A stretch of 64,000 nucleotides of DNA from Aromatoleum toluolicum (GCF_012911005.2 NZ_WTVS01000022.1:22432-86431), one strand, 5' to 3'. Shown: positions 17,627 through 27,793, counted from the stretch's first letter. Translations and numbers: made by a program. Notes: a model not told the origin generated them from the letters alone.

Positions 17627-20248
17627 ATGAAAAGCGCCGAAATCCGCGAGAAATTCCTCAAGTTCTTCGAGTCGAAAAGCCACCAGATCGTTGCCTCCAG
17701 TTCGCTGGTGCCGCACGAGGATCCCACCCTGCTGTTCACCAACGCGGGGATGAACCAGTTCAAGGACGTGTTCCTCGGCTTCGACAAGCGTCCTTACTCG
17801 CGCGCGACGACCTCGCAGAAATGCGTGCGCGCCGGTGGCAAGCACAACGACCTCGAGAACGTCGGCTACACGGCGCGGCATCACACCTTCTTCGAAATGC
17901 TGGGCAACTTCAGCTTCGGCGATTACTTCAAGCGCGACGCGATCGCCTACGCGTGGGAGCTGCTGACCGGGGAATTCAAGCTGCCGAAGGACAAGCTGTG
18001 GGTCACGGTGTACGCCGAGGACGACGAGGCCTACGACATCTGGACCAAGGAAGTGGGTGTGCCGGCCGAGCGCGTGATCCGCATCGGCGACAACAAGGGC
18101 GCGCGCTACGCGTCGGACAATTTCTGGATGATGGGCGACACCGGCCCCTGCGGTCCGTGCACCGAGATCTTCTTCGACCACGGCCCCGAGATCTGGGGCG
18201 GTCCCCCGGGATCGCCCGACGAGGACGGCGACCGCTACATCGAGATCTGGAACAACGTGTTCATGCAGTTCAACCGCGACGAGGCGGGCGTGATGCATCC
18301 GCTGCCCAAGCCGAGCGTGGACACCGGCATGGGTCTCGAGCGCATCTCGGCGGTGCTGCAGCACGTGCATAGCAACTACGAGATCGACCTGTTCCAGAAC
18401 CTGATCAAGGCGGCGGCGCGCGAGACGAAGGTCGCGGACCTCGACAGCCCGAGCCTGAAGGTGCTGGCCGACCACATCCGCGCCTGTTCCTTCCTGATCG
18501 CCGATGGCGTGATTCCCGGCAACGAGGGGCGCGGCTACGTGCTGCGCCGGATCATCCGCCGTGCGATCCGTCACGGCTACAAGCTGGGCGCGCGGGCTGC
18601 ATTTTTCCACCGCCTCGTGGCGGATCTGGTCGCCGAGATGGGCGAAGCCTATCCCGATCTGAAGGCCGCACAGGGGCGCGTCGCCGAGATCCTCAAGCAG
18701 GAAGAGGACCGCTTCTTCGCGACGATCGAGAACGGCATGGCCATCCTCGAAGCCGAGCTGGCGGCGATGGCGGCGGCCGACGTCAAGGTGTTCAACGGAG
18801 AGATGGCGTTCAAGCTGCATGACACCTACGGCTTCCCGCTGGACCTGACCGCGGACGTCTGCCGCGAGCGCGACGTGACCGTCGATGCGGTCGCCTTCGA
18901 CGCGGCGATGACGCGCCAGAAGGAGCAGGCGCGCGCGGCGGGCAAGTTCAAGATGGCGGCGAACCTCGACTACGACGGTCCGGCGACGACCTTCCACGGC
19001 TACGAGCGGCTGGAGGAGCGCGGCAACGTGCTGGCGCTGTACAGGGATGGGGCGCCGGTCAATGAGCTGGTCGAGGGCGAGATCGGCGTCGTGGTGCTGG
19101 ACGACACGCCGTTCTATGCCGAGTCGGGCGGCCAGGTCGGCGACCGCGGCGAGCTGCGCGGCGCGGCGGGGATCTTTGCGGTCGAGGACACGCAGAAGAT
19201 CCAGGCCACGGTGTTCGGCCATCACGGCGTGGTGAAGACGGGCCGGCTGTCGGTCGGGCAGGGGGTGACGGCGAAGGTTGATGCGGCGGCGCGTGCGCGC
19301 ACGCAGCGCAATCACTCGGTCACACACCTGATGCACAAGGCGCTGCGCGAGGTGCTGGGCGCGCACGTGCAGCAGAAGGGTTCGCAGGTCGATCCGGACA
19401 AGACGCGTTTCGACTTCGCGCACACCGCGCCGATGACGGCGGAGGAGATCCGCGAGGTGGAGGAGATCGTCAATGCCGAGATCCTCGCCAATGCGGCGAC
19501 CGATGCGCGCGTGATGCCGATCGAGGATGCTCAGAAGACGGGCGCGATGATGCTCTTCGGCGAGAAGTACGGCGACGAGGTGCGGGTGATGACGATCGGT
19601 TCGACGCGGGAGCTGTGCGGCGGCACGCACGTCGCACGGACCGGTGATATCGGGCTGTTCAAGGTCCTGTCGGAGGGCGGTGTCGCGGCCGGGGTGCGCC
19701 GGATCGAGGCGGTGACGGGCGAGCTGGCGCTGCAGTACGTGCAGGAGCAGGAGCGGCGCGTGCAGGGCGTGGCGGCGTTGTTGAAGACTCAGCCGGACGA
19801 GGTCGCCGAGCGTGTCGCGGCGGTGCTGGACAATGTGCGTGCACTGGAGAAGGAGCTGGCGCGCCTGAAGTCGAAGCTGGCGGCGAGCCAGGGCGACGAC
19901 CTGGTGTCGCAGGCGACCGACGTGAAGGGCATCAAGGTGCTGGCGGCGATGCTGGACGGTGCCGACGTGCCGACGCTGCGCGAGACGATGGACAAGCTGA
20001 AGGACAAGCTGAAGTCGGCGGCGATCGTGCTGGCCTCGGCGGCCGACGGCAAGGTGAGCCTGATTGCGGGCGTGACGGCGGACCAGACGGGCAAGGTGAA
20101 GGCTGGCGAACTGGTGAACTTCGTCGCACAGCAGGTCGGCGGCAAGGGTGGCGGGCGGCCGGACATGGCGCAGGCGGGCGGCACCGAGCCGTCGAAGCTG
20201 CCGGCGGCTCTGGCGGGCGTCGCGGACTGGGTGGCGGGTAAGTTGTAA
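17627..20248 (+). CDS. alaS: Alanyl-tRNA synthetase
   Basis: A class II synthetase of 873 residues, the usual bacterial length. The aminoacylation domain starts [19 protein letters not shown] and contains motif 2 ([20 protein letters not shown], split at Lys). The editing domain has the zinc motif HSVTHLMH near residue 562 and CGGTH near 664. A C-Ala/DHHA1 domain follows, ending [13 protein letters not shown] chose the ATG at 17627 ([10 protein letters not shown]); an in-frame ATG nine bases earlier is less likely. A strong terminator follows. Confidence 0.97.
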   Translation: MKSAEIREKFLKFFESKSHQIVASSSLVPHEDPTLLFTNAGMNQFKDVFLGFDKRPYSRATTSQKCVRAGGKHNDLENVGYTARHHTFFEMLGNFSFGDYFKRDAIAYAWELLTGEFKLPKDKLWVTVYAEDDEAYDIWTKEVGVPAERVIRIGDNKGARYASDNFWMMGDTGPCGPCTEIFFDHGPEIWGGPPGSPDEDGDRYIEIWNNVFMQFNRDEAGVMHPLPKPSVDTGMGLERISAVLQHVHSNYEIDLFQNLIKAAARETKVADLDSPSLKVLADHIRACSFLIADGVIPGNEGRGYVLRRIIRRAIRHGYKLGARAAFFHRLVADLVAEMGEAYPDLKAAQGRVAEILKQEEDRFFATIENGMAILEAELAAMAAADVKVFNGEMAFKLHDTYGFPLDLTADVCRERDVTVDAVAFDAAMTRQKEQARAAGKFKMAANLDYDGPATTFHGYERLEERGNVLALYRDGAPVNELVEGEIGVVVLDDTPFYAESGGQVGDRGELRGAAGIFAVEDTQKIQATVFGHHGVVKTGRLSVGQGVTAKVDAAARARTQRNHSVTHLMHKALREVLGAHVQQKGSQVDPDKTRFDFAHTAPMTAEEIREVEEIVNAEILANAATDARVMPIEDAQKTGAMMLFGEKYGDEVRVMTIGSTRELCGGTHVARTGDIGLFKVLSEGGVAAGVRRIEAVTGELALQYVQEQERRVQGVAALLKTQPDEVAERVAAVLDNVRALEKELARLKSKLAASQGDDLVSQATDVKGIKVLAAMLDGADVPTLRETMDKLKDKLKSAAIVLASAADGKVSLIAGVTADQTGKVKAGELVNFVAQQVGGKGGGRPDMAQAGGTEPSKLPAALAGVADWVAGKL

Positions 20249-20280
20249 GCCGCGGCTCGACGCTTTTGGGCTTGATCTGA

Positions 20281-20322
20281 AGAGCCCCGTCGGTCTTTGG
20301 CCGGCGGGGCTCTTGTGTTTTT
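20281..20322 (+). terminator. Rho-independent terminator after alaS
   Basis: A 13-bp stem with one G-T wobble (AGAGCCCCGTCGG at 20281-20293 with CCGGCGGGGCTCT at 20301-20313) and a 7-base loop are followed by TGTGTTTTT. It begins 33 bases after the stop codon. Confidence 0.9.
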
Positions 20323-20660
20323 CGGGGCGCGGCTTGTTTGCGTGCGGGACTCCGTGGGCGTCGTCGTCGCCTTTCCCCTCCGGGCAGACGTTCGCGGCCT
20401 TTGGCTTCCCGCCGGCCAGCGGGGGCGTCGGCGCAAACTCGGGCGCTGCGCGCCCTCAGACATGCGCCGCCGTTTTCCCCCGCAACGGCCCGGCCGGCGG
20501 CGCTCGCGACAGCCCTGCGGGGGAAGGCGACGACGCCTGGCGTGGTGCAGGTGCCTGACGATGGTGAATGTAGGGCGGGAGAAGCCGAAAGCGCATCCCG
20601 CCGACCCGGCGTCAATCAACACACAGTGAAGGCGGGATTCGCTGCGCTGCTCCCGCCCGA
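20323..20660. repeat. Intergenic repeat mosaic between alaS and algC
   Basis: No credible gene lies here. The left part holds an inverted repeat: GTCGTCGCCTTTCCCC near 20363-20378 pairs with GGGGAAGGCGACGAC near 20519-20533. The right part holds two REP-like palindromes of the form GGCGGGA-N-TCCCGCC (20574-20602 and 20631-20657). Open frames run through it in several phases, but they are Arg/Ala/Pro-rich and have no ribosome site. I recall similar sequences, often mis-annotated as small proteins, from other GC-rich proteobacteria; that is memory, not a search. Confidence 0.65.
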
Positions 20661-20686
20661 CGGCGCTGTCGTCCGGCAGAAAGGAA

Positions 20687-20725
20687 AAGGCCCCGATCCC
20701 GGCATTTTCCGGCGATCGGGGCCTT
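20687..20725. terminator. Bidirectional terminator-like hairpin at the end of algC
   Basis: An 11-bp perfect stem (AAGGCCCCGAT with ATCGGGGCCTT) encloses a 17-base loop that itself can pair CCGG with CCGG. On the minus strand it lies 32 bases after the algC stop and is followed by TTCCTTTCT. On the plus strand it is followed by TGTGTTTGTTGTT. Confidence 0.85.
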
Positions 20726-20757
20726 GTGTTTGTTGTTATTGTTGTTATCGGATGTTC

Positions 20758-22149
20758 TTAGAACGGCAGCTTGAGGCCGGGCCAGACTTGGTCGATCGCG
20801 CTGCGGAAGGCATTCTGGATGCGTGCGATCGCGGTCTCGTTGTCCGCTTCGAATCGTAGCACGACCACCGGCGTCGTGTTCGACGGACGCGCGAGTCCGA
20901 AGCCGTCGGCGTATTCGACACGTACGCCGTCGAGGGTGATGATTTCGGTGGCGCCGTCGAAGCGGGCGGCTTCCTTGAGGCGGCGCACGAGTTCGAAGGG
21001 TTCGCCCTCGGCCATCTTGATGTTGAGCTCCGGCGTGCTCAGCGCATCGGGCAGGCCCTTCAGCACGGCGCTGGGGTCGGCGTGGCGCGACAGGATCTCG
21101 AGCAGGCGGGCGCCGGCGTAGAGGCCGTCGTCGAAGCCGAACCAGCGTTCCTTGAAGAACACGTGGCCGCTCATCTCGCCGGCGAGCGGAGCGCCGGTTT
21201 CCTTGAGCTTGGCTTTCACGAGGGCGTGGCCGGTCTGCCACATCGTCGGCTTGCCGCCGTGCTGGCGCACCCAGCCGGCGAGGTTGCGGGTGCATTTGAC
21301 GTCGTAGATGATCTCGCCGCCCGGCACCCGTGACAGCACATCGGCCGCGAACAGCATCAGTTGGCGGTCGGGGTAGATGATTTCGCCGTCCTTGGTGACG
21401 ACGCCGAGGCGATCGCCGTCGCCGTCGAAGGCGAGGCCCAGTTCGGCATCGGTTTCCTTCAGGGCGCGGACCACGTCCTGCAGGTTCTCGGGCTTGGACG
21501 GGTCGGGGTGGTGGTTTGGGAAGGTGCCGTCGACCTCGCAGAAGAGTTCGACGGTTTCGCAGCCGAGGCGGCGGAAGAGTTCGGGAGCGACGGCGCCGGC
21601 GACGCCGTTGCCGCAGTCGATGACGATCTTCATCGGGCGGGCGAGCTTGACGTCGGAGACGATGCGTTCGAGGTAGGCATCGACGACGTTCTCCTGACGG
21701 AGCTGGCCGGCGCCGTGCGCGAGGTCGTTGTCGGCGATGCGGCGGCGCAGATCCTGGATCAGGGGGCCGTACAGCGTCTGGCCGCCCAGCACCATCTTCA
21801 GGCCGTTATAGTCGGGCGGGTTGTGGCTGCCGGTGACGCTGACGCAGGAGTCGGTGCCGAGCTGGTAGGCGGCGAAGTAGGTGAGCGGGGTGGGCACGCA
21901 GCCGATGTCGACGACGTCGACGCCGGCGGCGCGGATACCGTCGGACAGTGCGCCGGCGAGCTCGGGGCCGGACAGGCGTCCGTCGCGGCCGACGGCGATC
22001 GCGCGCTGGCCGCGCGCCACGGCTTCCGAGGCGAGGGCGTGGCCGATGGCGCGCACGGCGTCCGCGGTGAGGGTGCGGTCGACGATGCCGCGGATGTCGT
22101 AGGCCTTGAAGATTTCAGCTGCCGGGACGGCGTAGGAGGTCGAAGTCAT
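20758..22149 (-). CDS. algC: Phosphomannomutase/phosphoglucomutase (AlgC/ManB type)
   Basis: A 463-residue alpha-D-phosphohexomutase interconverting the 1- and 6-phosphates of mannose and glucose for exopolysaccharide and lipopolysaccharide precursors. Domain 1 carries the phosphoserine loop SVTGSHNPPDYNG near residue 107 (family TASHNP). The metal loop is AFDGDGDRLG near residue 240. Domain 3 has MSGHVFFKERWFGFDDG near residue 325, and the phosphate loop is at RPSNTTPVVVLRFEA. The ATG at 22149 is chosen because AEIFKAYDIRG then lies at the usual distance; upstream in-frame codons are Pro/Arg-rich and non-homologous. Confidence 0.94.
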   Translation of the reverse strand: MTSTSYAVPAAEIFKAYDIRGIVDRTLTADAVRAIGHALASEAVARGQRAIAVGRDGRLSGPELAGALSDGIRAAGVDVVDIGCVPTPLTYFAAYQLGTDSCVSVTGSHNPPDYNGLKMVLGGQTLYGPLIQDLRRRIADNDLAHGAGQLRQENVVDAYLERIVSDVKLARPMKIVIDCGNGVAGAVAPELFRRLGCETVELFCEVDGTFPNHHPDPSKPENLQDVVRALKETDAELGLAFDGDGDRLGVVTKDGEIIYPDRQLMLFAADVLSRVPGGEIIYDVKCTRNLAGWVRQHGGKPTMWQTGHALVKAKLKETGAPLAGEMSGHVFFKERWFGFDDGLYAGARLLEILSRHADPSAVLKGLPDALSTPELNIKMAEGEPFELVRRLKEAARFDGATEIITLDGVRVEYADGFGLARPSNTTPVVVLRFEADNETAIARIQNAFRSAIDQVWPGLKLPF

Positions 22150-22312
22150 GGTCGGCGTGGTCTCTTGTGCAGAGGTCGGATTCAGGGGGCTGGCCGGACG
22201 CTCGCGCGCGCCGGGTCCGCCGAGGTGCGCAGGATAGCGCAGATGCGCGCTGCGGATGTGTCGGGACGGCGGAAAAAGCATAAGGGCATGTTGCAGTGCC
22301 GCATCCGCAGCG

Positions 22313-22744
22313 TCAGTGGACGATGCGCGGGCCGTCGTGCATGCCGGCGTGGTGCATTTCGGGGGCCGGCGAGGCGTGGTGCATGATCATCTTCCACCCG
22401 CGTGGTCCGCTCGCGTAGACGTTGGTCGCGATCATCGGCGGGGGGACGCGGTCGTCGCCCGGGAGGGCAACATGTTCGATGACGTTGTGCGTCGCGAGCA
22501 GGGAGTTGCCCGCGGTGACCCGCTGGGAAACGCTGACCGTGAGGCGGGCGCCGCCGGCAAACAGCTGGCGCCAGGATTCGAGCACGGCGCGCAGGCCGAC
22601 GAGGCGGGCGCCGTCCGGGTGGATGCACACGACCTCGTCGTGGTCGGACCACACCTGCGTCATCGCGTCCAGGTCGGAGCGCGCGAGCGCGTCGTAGAAG
22701 GCGGCCTCGGCCTCCAGGGCGGTGGTGAAGACGGGGCTGGTCAT
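22313..22744 (-). CDS. SnoaL-like/NTF2-fold protein
   Basis: A 143-residue cone-shaped alpha+beta barrel protein of the SnoaL/DUF4440 type. Recognisable features are the early helix EAEAAFYDALARSDLDAM, the segment VWSDHDEVVCIHPDGARLVG, and the later strand ATNVYASGPRGWKMIMHHASPAP with paired His, quoted in part. Family members are small enzymes or ligand-binding proteins; function is not assigned. The start is the ATG at 22744 (MTSPVFTTA). The 94 bases up to the zinc-finger gene hold no strong terminator. Confidence 0.88.
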   Translation of the reverse strand: MTSPVFTTALEAEAAFYDALARSDLDAMTQVWSDHDEVVCIHPDGARLVGLRAVLESWRQLFAGGARLTVSVSQRVTAGNSLLATHNVIEHVALPGDDRVPPPMIATNVYASGPRGWKMIMHHASPAPEMHHAGMHDGPRIVH

Positions 22745-22838
22745 GTGGGCTATGAGTGCTGGCGTGAGCGAAGGAACTGGTCCGGAAATGCGATGGGGGC
22801 ATTGCTGCCCCCATTGTCGGTTAGTGCTTTCCGCTCGG

Positions 22839-23039
22839 TCAGTGGTGACCTTTCGGGCGCTCGCCGGTGAACACGTATTTGGCGCTGCAGTACGGGCAGA
22901 CGGCTTCGCCTTCGGCCAGCACGTCGAGGAAGACACGCGGGTGGCGGGCCCACAAGGGCGCATCGGGGCGCGGGCAGTGCAGCGGCAGGTCGTGTGCGGT
23001 GACGGCGATCGTTTGGGGTTTGTCCTGGTTTTCGGCCAT
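22839..23039 (-). CDS. Small zinc-finger protein (zf-CHCC type)
   Basis: A 66-residue protein with a likely single zinc site formed by LHCPRPD (Cys near 22) and the CPYCSAKYVF motif near residue 48, plus His residues. It belongs to the group related to the zinc-binding mitochondrial complex I subunit NDUFS6, often annotated as a zinc-finger domain protein. Proteobacterial members commonly sit next to ilvE, as here: ilvE ends 14 bases upstream, so the two are co-transcribed. Molecular role is unknown. Confidence 0.9.
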   Translation of the reverse strand: MAENQDKPQTIAVTAHDLPLHCPRPDAPLWARHPRVFLDVLAEGEAVCPYCSAKYVFTGERPKGHH

Positions 23040-23052
23040 GGCGGAGGAATCC

Positions 23053-23973
23053 TCAGATGAAAGAGAGCCAACGCTCGTATTCGGGGGCGCGACCGTTGAC
23101 GATGTCGAAGAAGCGCGCCTGGATCTTCTCGGTGATCGGGCCGCGCTTGCCGGCGCCGATGCTGCGGTTGTCGAGCTCGCGGATCGGGGTGACTTCGGCG
23201 GCGGTGCCGGTGAAGAAGGCTTCGTCGGCGATGTAGATGTCGTCGCGCGTCATGCGGCGCGATTCGAAGCGCAGGCCCAGTTCGCGCACGATGTTGATCA
23301 CCGAGTCGCGCGTGATGCCGGTCAGCGCGGAGGCGATCTCCGGTTCATAGACCACGCCGTCCTTGATGACGAAGAGGTTTTCGCCCGCACCTTCCGCGAC
23401 GAAGCCCTGGGTGTCGAGCAGCAGCGCCTCGTCATAGCCGTCCTGCGTGACCTCGAGGTTCGCGAGGATGGAGTTGGCGTAGGTGCTGGCGAGCTTGGCG
23501 CGCGCCATGGTGACGTTGACGTGCTGGCGCGCGAAGGACGAGGTCTTCACGCGGATGCCCTTCTCGAGGCCTTCCTCGCCGAGGTAGGCGCCCCACGGCC
23601 AGGCGGCGATGGCGACGTGCACGCGCGCGCCGCGGGTCGAGATGCCCATCTTTTCCGAGCCGTAGAAGGCGATCGGGCGCAGGTAGCAGGATTCGAGCTT
23701 GTTCGCGCGCACGACTTCCAGCTGGGCTTCCATGAGTTCTTCCTTGGAGAAAGGAATGTCCATCATGTAAATCTTGCCGGAGTTGATCAGGCGCTGGGTG
23801 TGCTCGGGGAGGCGGAAAATCGCGGTGCCCTTGGCGGTCTTGTACGCGCGCACGCCCTCGAACACGGACAGGCCGTAGTGCAGGGAGTGGGTCAGGACGT
23901 GCGTCGTCGCCTCGCGCCACGGCACGAGTTTTCCGTCCTGCCAGATGAAACCGTCGCGGTCAGCCATGGACAT
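23053..23973 (-). CDS. ilvE: Branched-chain amino acid aminotransferase
   Basis: A 306-residue class IV aminotransferase that interconverts Leu/Ile/Val and their 2-oxo acids. Motifs: HYGLSVFEGVRAY near residue 32 and the cofactor-lysine segment RAKLASTYANS near 155. The C-terminal EAFFTGTAAEVTPIREL is typical. Two ATG codons, 23973 and 23967, are close together; I use the first. Upstream (23974-24088) two short hairpins separate it from the antiporter gene on the same strand: CCGCCC/GGGCGG at 24012-24027 and ATCCCGGC/GCCGGGAT at 24051-24072. Confidence 0.96.
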   Translation of the reverse strand: MSMADRDGFIWQDGKLVPWREATTHVLTHSLHYGLSVFEGVRAYKTAKGTAIFRLPEHTQRLINSGKIYMMDIPFSKEELMEAQLEVVRANKLESCYLRPIAFYGSEKMGISTRGARVHVAIAAWPWGAYLGEEGLEKGIRVKTSSFARQHVNVTMARAKLASTYANSILANLEVTQDGYDEALLLDTQGFVAEGAGENLFVIKDGVVYEPEIASALTGITRDSVINIVRELGLRFESRRMTRDDIYIADEAFFTGTAAEVTPIRELDNRSIGAGKRGPITEKIQARFFDIVNGRAPEYERWLSFI

Positions 23974-24088
23974 GGTGGGATTCTCCAGCGGAATTGTATT
24001 CAGGGGGGGAACCGCCCAGGAGGGCGGAACGAATTCGCGATTTTAGCGCAATCCCGGCGGGAATGCCGGGATGCGCGGCGATGGCGGC

Positions 24089-25294
24089 TTACTGCGGATG
24101 CCAGCCGATGATGAGCGTCATCGCGATGAAGCCGGCGACGTAGGCGACCGGGACGTGCCAGCCCTTGCGCAGCCACAGGACGGCGGAACGGGCTTCCGGA
24201 TACATGTTCGAGAGGGCGACGCCGGCCGAGGAGCCGAACCACAGCATCGAACCGCCGAAGCCGACGGCATAGGCGAGGAAGCCCCAGTCGTAGCCGCCCT
24301 GGCGGATCGCCAGCGCGGTGAGCGGGATGTTGTCGAACACCGCGGAGACGAAGCCCAGCGCGAACGCGCTCATCAACGAGGCGGGCGGCAGTTCGCTGAC
24401 CGGCATCATCGATGCGCAGCCCACCAGCGCGAGCAGGAAGATCGAGCCTTTGGCGGTTTCCGGCATGATCTCCCAGTCGTGGCGGCGCAGCTTCGCGGTG
24501 AGCAGGATCGCGACCCACACGGCGACGCCGATGAAGGGGAAGCTGCTGGCGATGCTGGGGGCGGCGATGTTGATCGTGACGTTGGTACCGATCGCGAGGC
24601 CGAGCATCAGCGCGACGATGAAGATGCGGCCCCAGTCGATGCGGGTGTGCTCGTGCGAGTGTTTGTTGATCGGCGACCAGGCGTGCTGCTGCTTGGCGGC
24701 GATGGTGCCGAAGATGCACAGGGCGACCGCGGCGCCGAGGGCCGCTTCGAGCACAGCGAGCGGAGAGATGCCGGCGATCCACATCATCGTCGTCGTCGTG
24801 TCGCCGACGACCGAGCCCGCTCCGCCGGCGTTGGACGCCGCGACGATGGCCGCGAGGTAGCCGATGTGCACCCTGGCGCGGAAGAGTTGATGTGCCATCG
24901 CGCCGCCGATCAGCGCCGCGGCAATGTTGTCGAGGATCGCCGAGATGAAGAAGATCATCACCAGCAGGGCGAACGGCCCCTTCCAGTCATGCGGCAGGAA
25001 CTTGGGCAGGATCACCGGCACGTGGCTCTTCTCGAAGTGCCGCGCGAGGATCGCGAAGCCCATCAGCAGGCAGAACAGGTTGGCGAAGGTGACCCATTCG
25101 TGGCCGAGGTGGGCGAACCAGCCGGCGATGCCGGCGCCGGTCACGAAACCGGTGAACACGATCTTGTACAGGCTGATGACGGCGAAGCCGGTCAGCGCGA
25201 CGTACAGGGTGTAGTGGTGGAACAGCGCCACGCCGAGCAGCGTGAACGCGAACAGGATGAAATCGACGGGAATGCCAGCGAGTGTGGGTGTCAT
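24089..25294 (-). CDS. NhaD/ArsB-superfamily ion transporter
   Basis: A 401-residue membrane protein with about ten or eleven hydrophobic helices. It belongs to the ion-transporter superfamily that includes NhaD Na+/H+ antiporters, ArsB and citrate carriers. The paired half-helix signatures SAILDNIAAALIGG near residue 120 and SAVFDNIPLTALAIR near residue 320 are the classic D-N motifs of this superfamily. The segment SNAGGAGSVVGDTTTTMMW near residue 155 is also typical. The substrate ion is not certain. It is a stand-alone gene divergent from the Nudix gene. Confidence 0.9.
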   Translation of the reverse strand: MTPTLAGIPVDFILFAFTLLGVALFHHYTLYVALTGFAVISLYKIVFTGFVTGAGIAGWFAHLGHEWVTFANLFCLLMGFAILARHFEKSHVPVILPKFLPHDWKGPFALLVMIFFISAILDNIAAALIGGAMAHQLFRARVHIGYLAAIVAASNAGGAGSVVGDTTTTMMWIAGISPLAVLEAALGAAVALCIFGTIAAKQQHAWSPINKHSHEHTRIDWGRIFIVALMLGLAIGTNVTINIAAPSIASSFPFIGVAVWVAILLTAKLRRHDWEIMPETAKGSIFLLALVGCASMMPVSELPPASLMSAFALGFVSAVFDNIPLTALAIRQGGYDWGFLAYAVGFGGSMLWFGSSAGVALSNMYPEARSAVLWLRKGWHVPVAYVAGFIAMTLIIGWHPQ

Positions 25295-25489
25295 GATCGT
25301 TGTGAGTGGGTCTTGTTCGGACGAGCTGTCTCCTTCGCACGATCTTTTTCTTGGTTTGACGCGGAGGGCCTTGAATGATAATGCCTCTCAGCCTCTTGTG
25401 CGCGTCGCGCGGGATGCTTCTGCTCGCACTTTCGCGCGTCGCGGCGGGCGTGGCGCGCTAAGATCGCACTTTTGCCTGCGATGGCTGCA

Positions 25490-25945
25490 ATGGACAGAGT
25501 GTGGAAGCCGAATGTCACGGTGGCATCGGTGATCGAGCGCGACGGACGTTTCCTGGTGGTCGAGGAAGAAACGGCCGACGGACTGCGTTTCAATCAGCCG
25601 GCCGGCCACCTCGAGGCAGGTGAGTCGCTGGTGGAGGCGGCGGCGCGCGAGACGCTGGAGGAAACGGCGCACCGCTTCGTGCCCGAGTATGTGGTCGGGA
25701 TCTATCAGTGGCCCGTGCCGCAGGGTGACATCACCTATCTGCGCTTCACGTTCGGTGGCACGGTCGGTGCGCAGGAGACGGGGCGCGCGCTCGATGCCGG
25801 CATCGTGCGGGCGTTGTGGCTGACGCGCGACGAACTGCTGGATTGCCGCGCGCGGCATCGCAATCCACTGGTGCTGCAGTGCGTGGATGACTGGATCGCG
25901 GGACGCCGTTACGCGCTCGAACTGATCCGGCACTATCCGGGCTGA
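25490..25945 (+). CDS. nudJ: Nudix hydrolase, NudJ-like
   Basis: A 151-residue phosphatase of the Nudix family. The Nudix box is complete: GHLEAGES then RETLEETA (residues about 41-63). The N-terminus KPNVTVASVIERDGRFLVVEEE closely resembles NudJ (YmfB), which hydrolyses thiamin pyrophosphate and nucleoside di- and triphosphates in E. coli; here it is quoted as VTVASVIERDGRFLVVEE. In E. coli nudJ precedes mnmA, and here mnmA follows after one extra gene, supporting the assignment. The start is uncertain between ATGs at 25481 and 25490; neither has a strong ribosome site. Confidence 0.9.
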   Translation: MDRVWKPNVTVASVIERDGRFLVVEEETADGLRFNQPAGHLEAGESLVEAAARETLEETAHRFVPEYVVGIYQWPVPQGDITYLRFTFGGTVGAQETGRALDAGIVRALWLTRDELLDCRARHRNPLVLQCVDDWIAGRRYALELIRHYPG

Positions 25946-25956
25946 TTGCCGACGCG

Positions 25957-26679
25957 ATGCGTGTCGCGCTGCTCGCCTGCGTGTCCACCGGTTTGTTCGC
26001 CTGGTTGCCGTTGGCGCAGGGGGCGGCCGCGGTCGAGGTGTGCTTCAACTACGGTTGCGCGAACCGGGTCGAGGTGGTGCTGGCCGAGGATGGGCTCGCC
26101 GGCGTGGCCGGGGTGCTGGCGCAGGCCACGGATGCGGACTCGGAACGCGCCGCGATTGCCCGGGCGGTGGGCATGATGCAACGTCTTTCCGCCGCGCAGG
26201 CCCCGATCGCAGCGGACCGCGGCGGCAATTACCGCGACGATGAGGTCGAGGGACGCATGGACTGCATCGACCATTCGACCACGACGACGCATTTTCTCGA
26301 GCTGATGGCCGCGCGCGGCTGGCTGCGCTTTCATCGCGTGCTGGCGGTCGAGCGGCGGACGCCCTATCTGGTGCTGCAGCATTTTTCCGCGGTGATCGAG
26401 GAAACGGACGCGCCGGGACCGCAGCCGGCCGTGCCGGGCGTGTCCGCGCCGGTGCCAGACTACATCGCGCCGATGCTGGCGCTATGCGACTGCGGCGAAG
26501 TGCTGGCCGACATCGGGCCGGGCGTCGTCGCACGTCCGGAGCTGGAGTCGGACGAGGTGCCGGGGCACAATCCCGGCGCACGCTTTGCGGTCGACAGCTG
26601 GTTCGTGGATCATGGCGAACCTGCGGTGGTGCTGCCGCTGGCGGAATGGCTGAATGGAGAAGGACCGAATGTCCAGTAA
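25957..26679 (+). CDS. Hypothetical secreted protein
   Basis: A 240-residue protein of unknown function with a probable signal peptide ([21 protein letters not shown], 1-22, cleavage near AAA; quoted in part as [17 protein letters not shown]). The mature part has cysteines at CFNYGC and CDCGEV, a central region [22 protein letters not shown] resembling a conserved core ([16 protein letters not shown]), and ends [11 protein letters not shown]. It lies between nudJ (11 bases) and mnmA, whose start codon lies within its last 11 bases, so the three genes are likely one operon. Length is typical for an intact gene. Confidence 0.85.
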   Translation: MRVALLACVSTGLFAWLPLAQGAAAVEVCFNYGCANRVEVVLAEDGLAGVAGVLAQATDADSERAAIARAVGMMQRLSAAQAPIAADRGGNYRDDEVEGRMDCIDHSTTTTHFLELMAARGWLRFHRVLAVERRTPYLVLQHFSAVIEETDAPGPQPAVPGVSAPVPDYIAPMLALCDCGEVLADIGPGVVARPELESDEVPGHNPGARFAVDSWFVDHGEPAVVLPLAEWLNGEGPNVQ

Positions 26680-27793
26680 GAAGGACCCGAACGGGATGAA
26701 GGTGGTTGTCGGCATGTCCGGCGGCGTCGATTCCTCGGTGACCGCGCTGCTGCTGAAACAGCAGGGCTACCAGGTGACCGGCCTGTTCATGAAGAACTGG
26801 GAAGACGATGACGATGACGAGTACTGCTCGACGCGTCAGGATCTCGTCGACGTCGCGTCGGTGTGCGACGTGATCGGCATCGACCTCGAGGTCGTGAATT
26901 TCTCGGCCGAGTACAAGGACCGCGTGTTCGCCGATTTCCTGCGCGAATACGAGGCCGGGCGCACGCCGAATCCGGACATCCTGTGCAACTCGGAGATCAA
27001 GTTCCGCTGCTTTCTCGATCACGCGATGCAGCTCGGCGCGGACAAGATCGCGACCGGGCACTATGCGGGCGTGCGCGAGTGGGCCAATGACGGGCGCACC
27101 GAATACCAGCTGCTGAAGGCCGAGGATGGCACCAAGGACCAGAGCTACTTCCTCTACCGCCTGACGCAGGCGCAGCTCGCGAAGACGCTGTTTCCGCTGG
27201 GCAGCCTGTACAAGCGCGAGGTGCGCCGGATCGCCGCCGATGCCGGCCTGCATGTCGCCGAGAAGAAGGATTCGACGGGCATCTGCTTCATCGGCGAGCG
27301 GCCGTTCCGCGAGTTCCTGATGCGCTATCTGCCGACGAAGCCGGGCGAGATCCGCAACCTCGACGACGGGCGCGTGCTCGGCGAGCACCAGGGGCTGATG
27401 TACCACACCATCGGCCAGCGGAAGGGGCTGCACATCGGTGGCATCAAGGGCAAGCAGGACGAGGCGGGCGAGCACGATGCGTGGTACGTCGCCGCGAAGG
27501 ACGTGAAGGAGAACGTGCTCTACGTCGTGCAGGGACACGAGCACCCGGCGCTGCTGAAGAGCAGCCTGACGGCGACGGAGCTCAACTGGATTTCGGGGCG
27601 CAACCCGCACACCCACTGGGTGTATACGGCCAAGCCGCGCTACCGCACCCCGGACATGCCGAGCGAGATCGACGCACTGGGCGACGACCGTGCCGAGATC
27701 GCGTTCGCCCAGCCGCAGTGGGCGCTGACGCCGGGGCAGAGCGTGGTCGTGTATGAATCGAAGGTGTGCCTGGGCGGCGGCGTGATCGTTTGA
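26669..27793 (+). CDS. mnmA: tRNA-specific 2-thiouridylase MnmA
   Basis: A 374-residue enzyme that thiolates U34 of tRNAs for Lys, Glu and Gln. The PP-loop SGGVDSSV near residue 17 binds ATP. The two catalytic cysteines are in [12 protein letters not shown] near residue 107 and [13 protein letters not shown] near residue 207. An Asp run ([10 protein letters not shown]) near residue 48 is slightly more acidic than usual. The ATG at 26669 is preceded by GGAGAAGG at good spacing and overlaps the previous gene; an in-frame ATG at 26654 is less likely. Confidence 0.96.
   Translation: MSSKKDPNGMKVVVGMSGGVDSSVTALLLKQQGYQVTGLFMKNWEDDDDDEYCSTRQDLVDVASVCDVIGIDLEVVNFSAEYKDRVFADFLREYEAGRTPNPDILCNSEIKFRCFLDHAMQLGADKIATGHYAGVREWANDGRTEYQLLKAEDGTKDQSYFLYRLTQAQLAKTLFPLGSLYKREVRRIAADAGLHVAEKKDSTGICFIGERPFREFLMRYLPTKPGEIRNLDDGRVLGEHQGLMYHTIGQRKGLHIGGIKGKQDEAGEHDAWYVAAKDVKENVLYVVQGHEHPALLKSSLTATELNWISGRNPHTHWVYTAKPRYRTPDMPSEIDALGDDRAEIAFAQPQWALTPGQSVVVYESKVCLGGGVIV

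Noticed and set aside
17462..19630. Long open frame of 722 codons antisense to alaS
   Set aside because: It is Arg/His/Ala-rich, mirrors the codon bias of alaS in the opposite frame, and matches no family. Such shadows are expected in GC-rich genes.
20297..20629. 110-codon Arg-rich frame after alaS
   Set aside because: It lies in a repeat mosaic, starts inside the alaS terminator and resembles known spurious translations of intergenic repeats.
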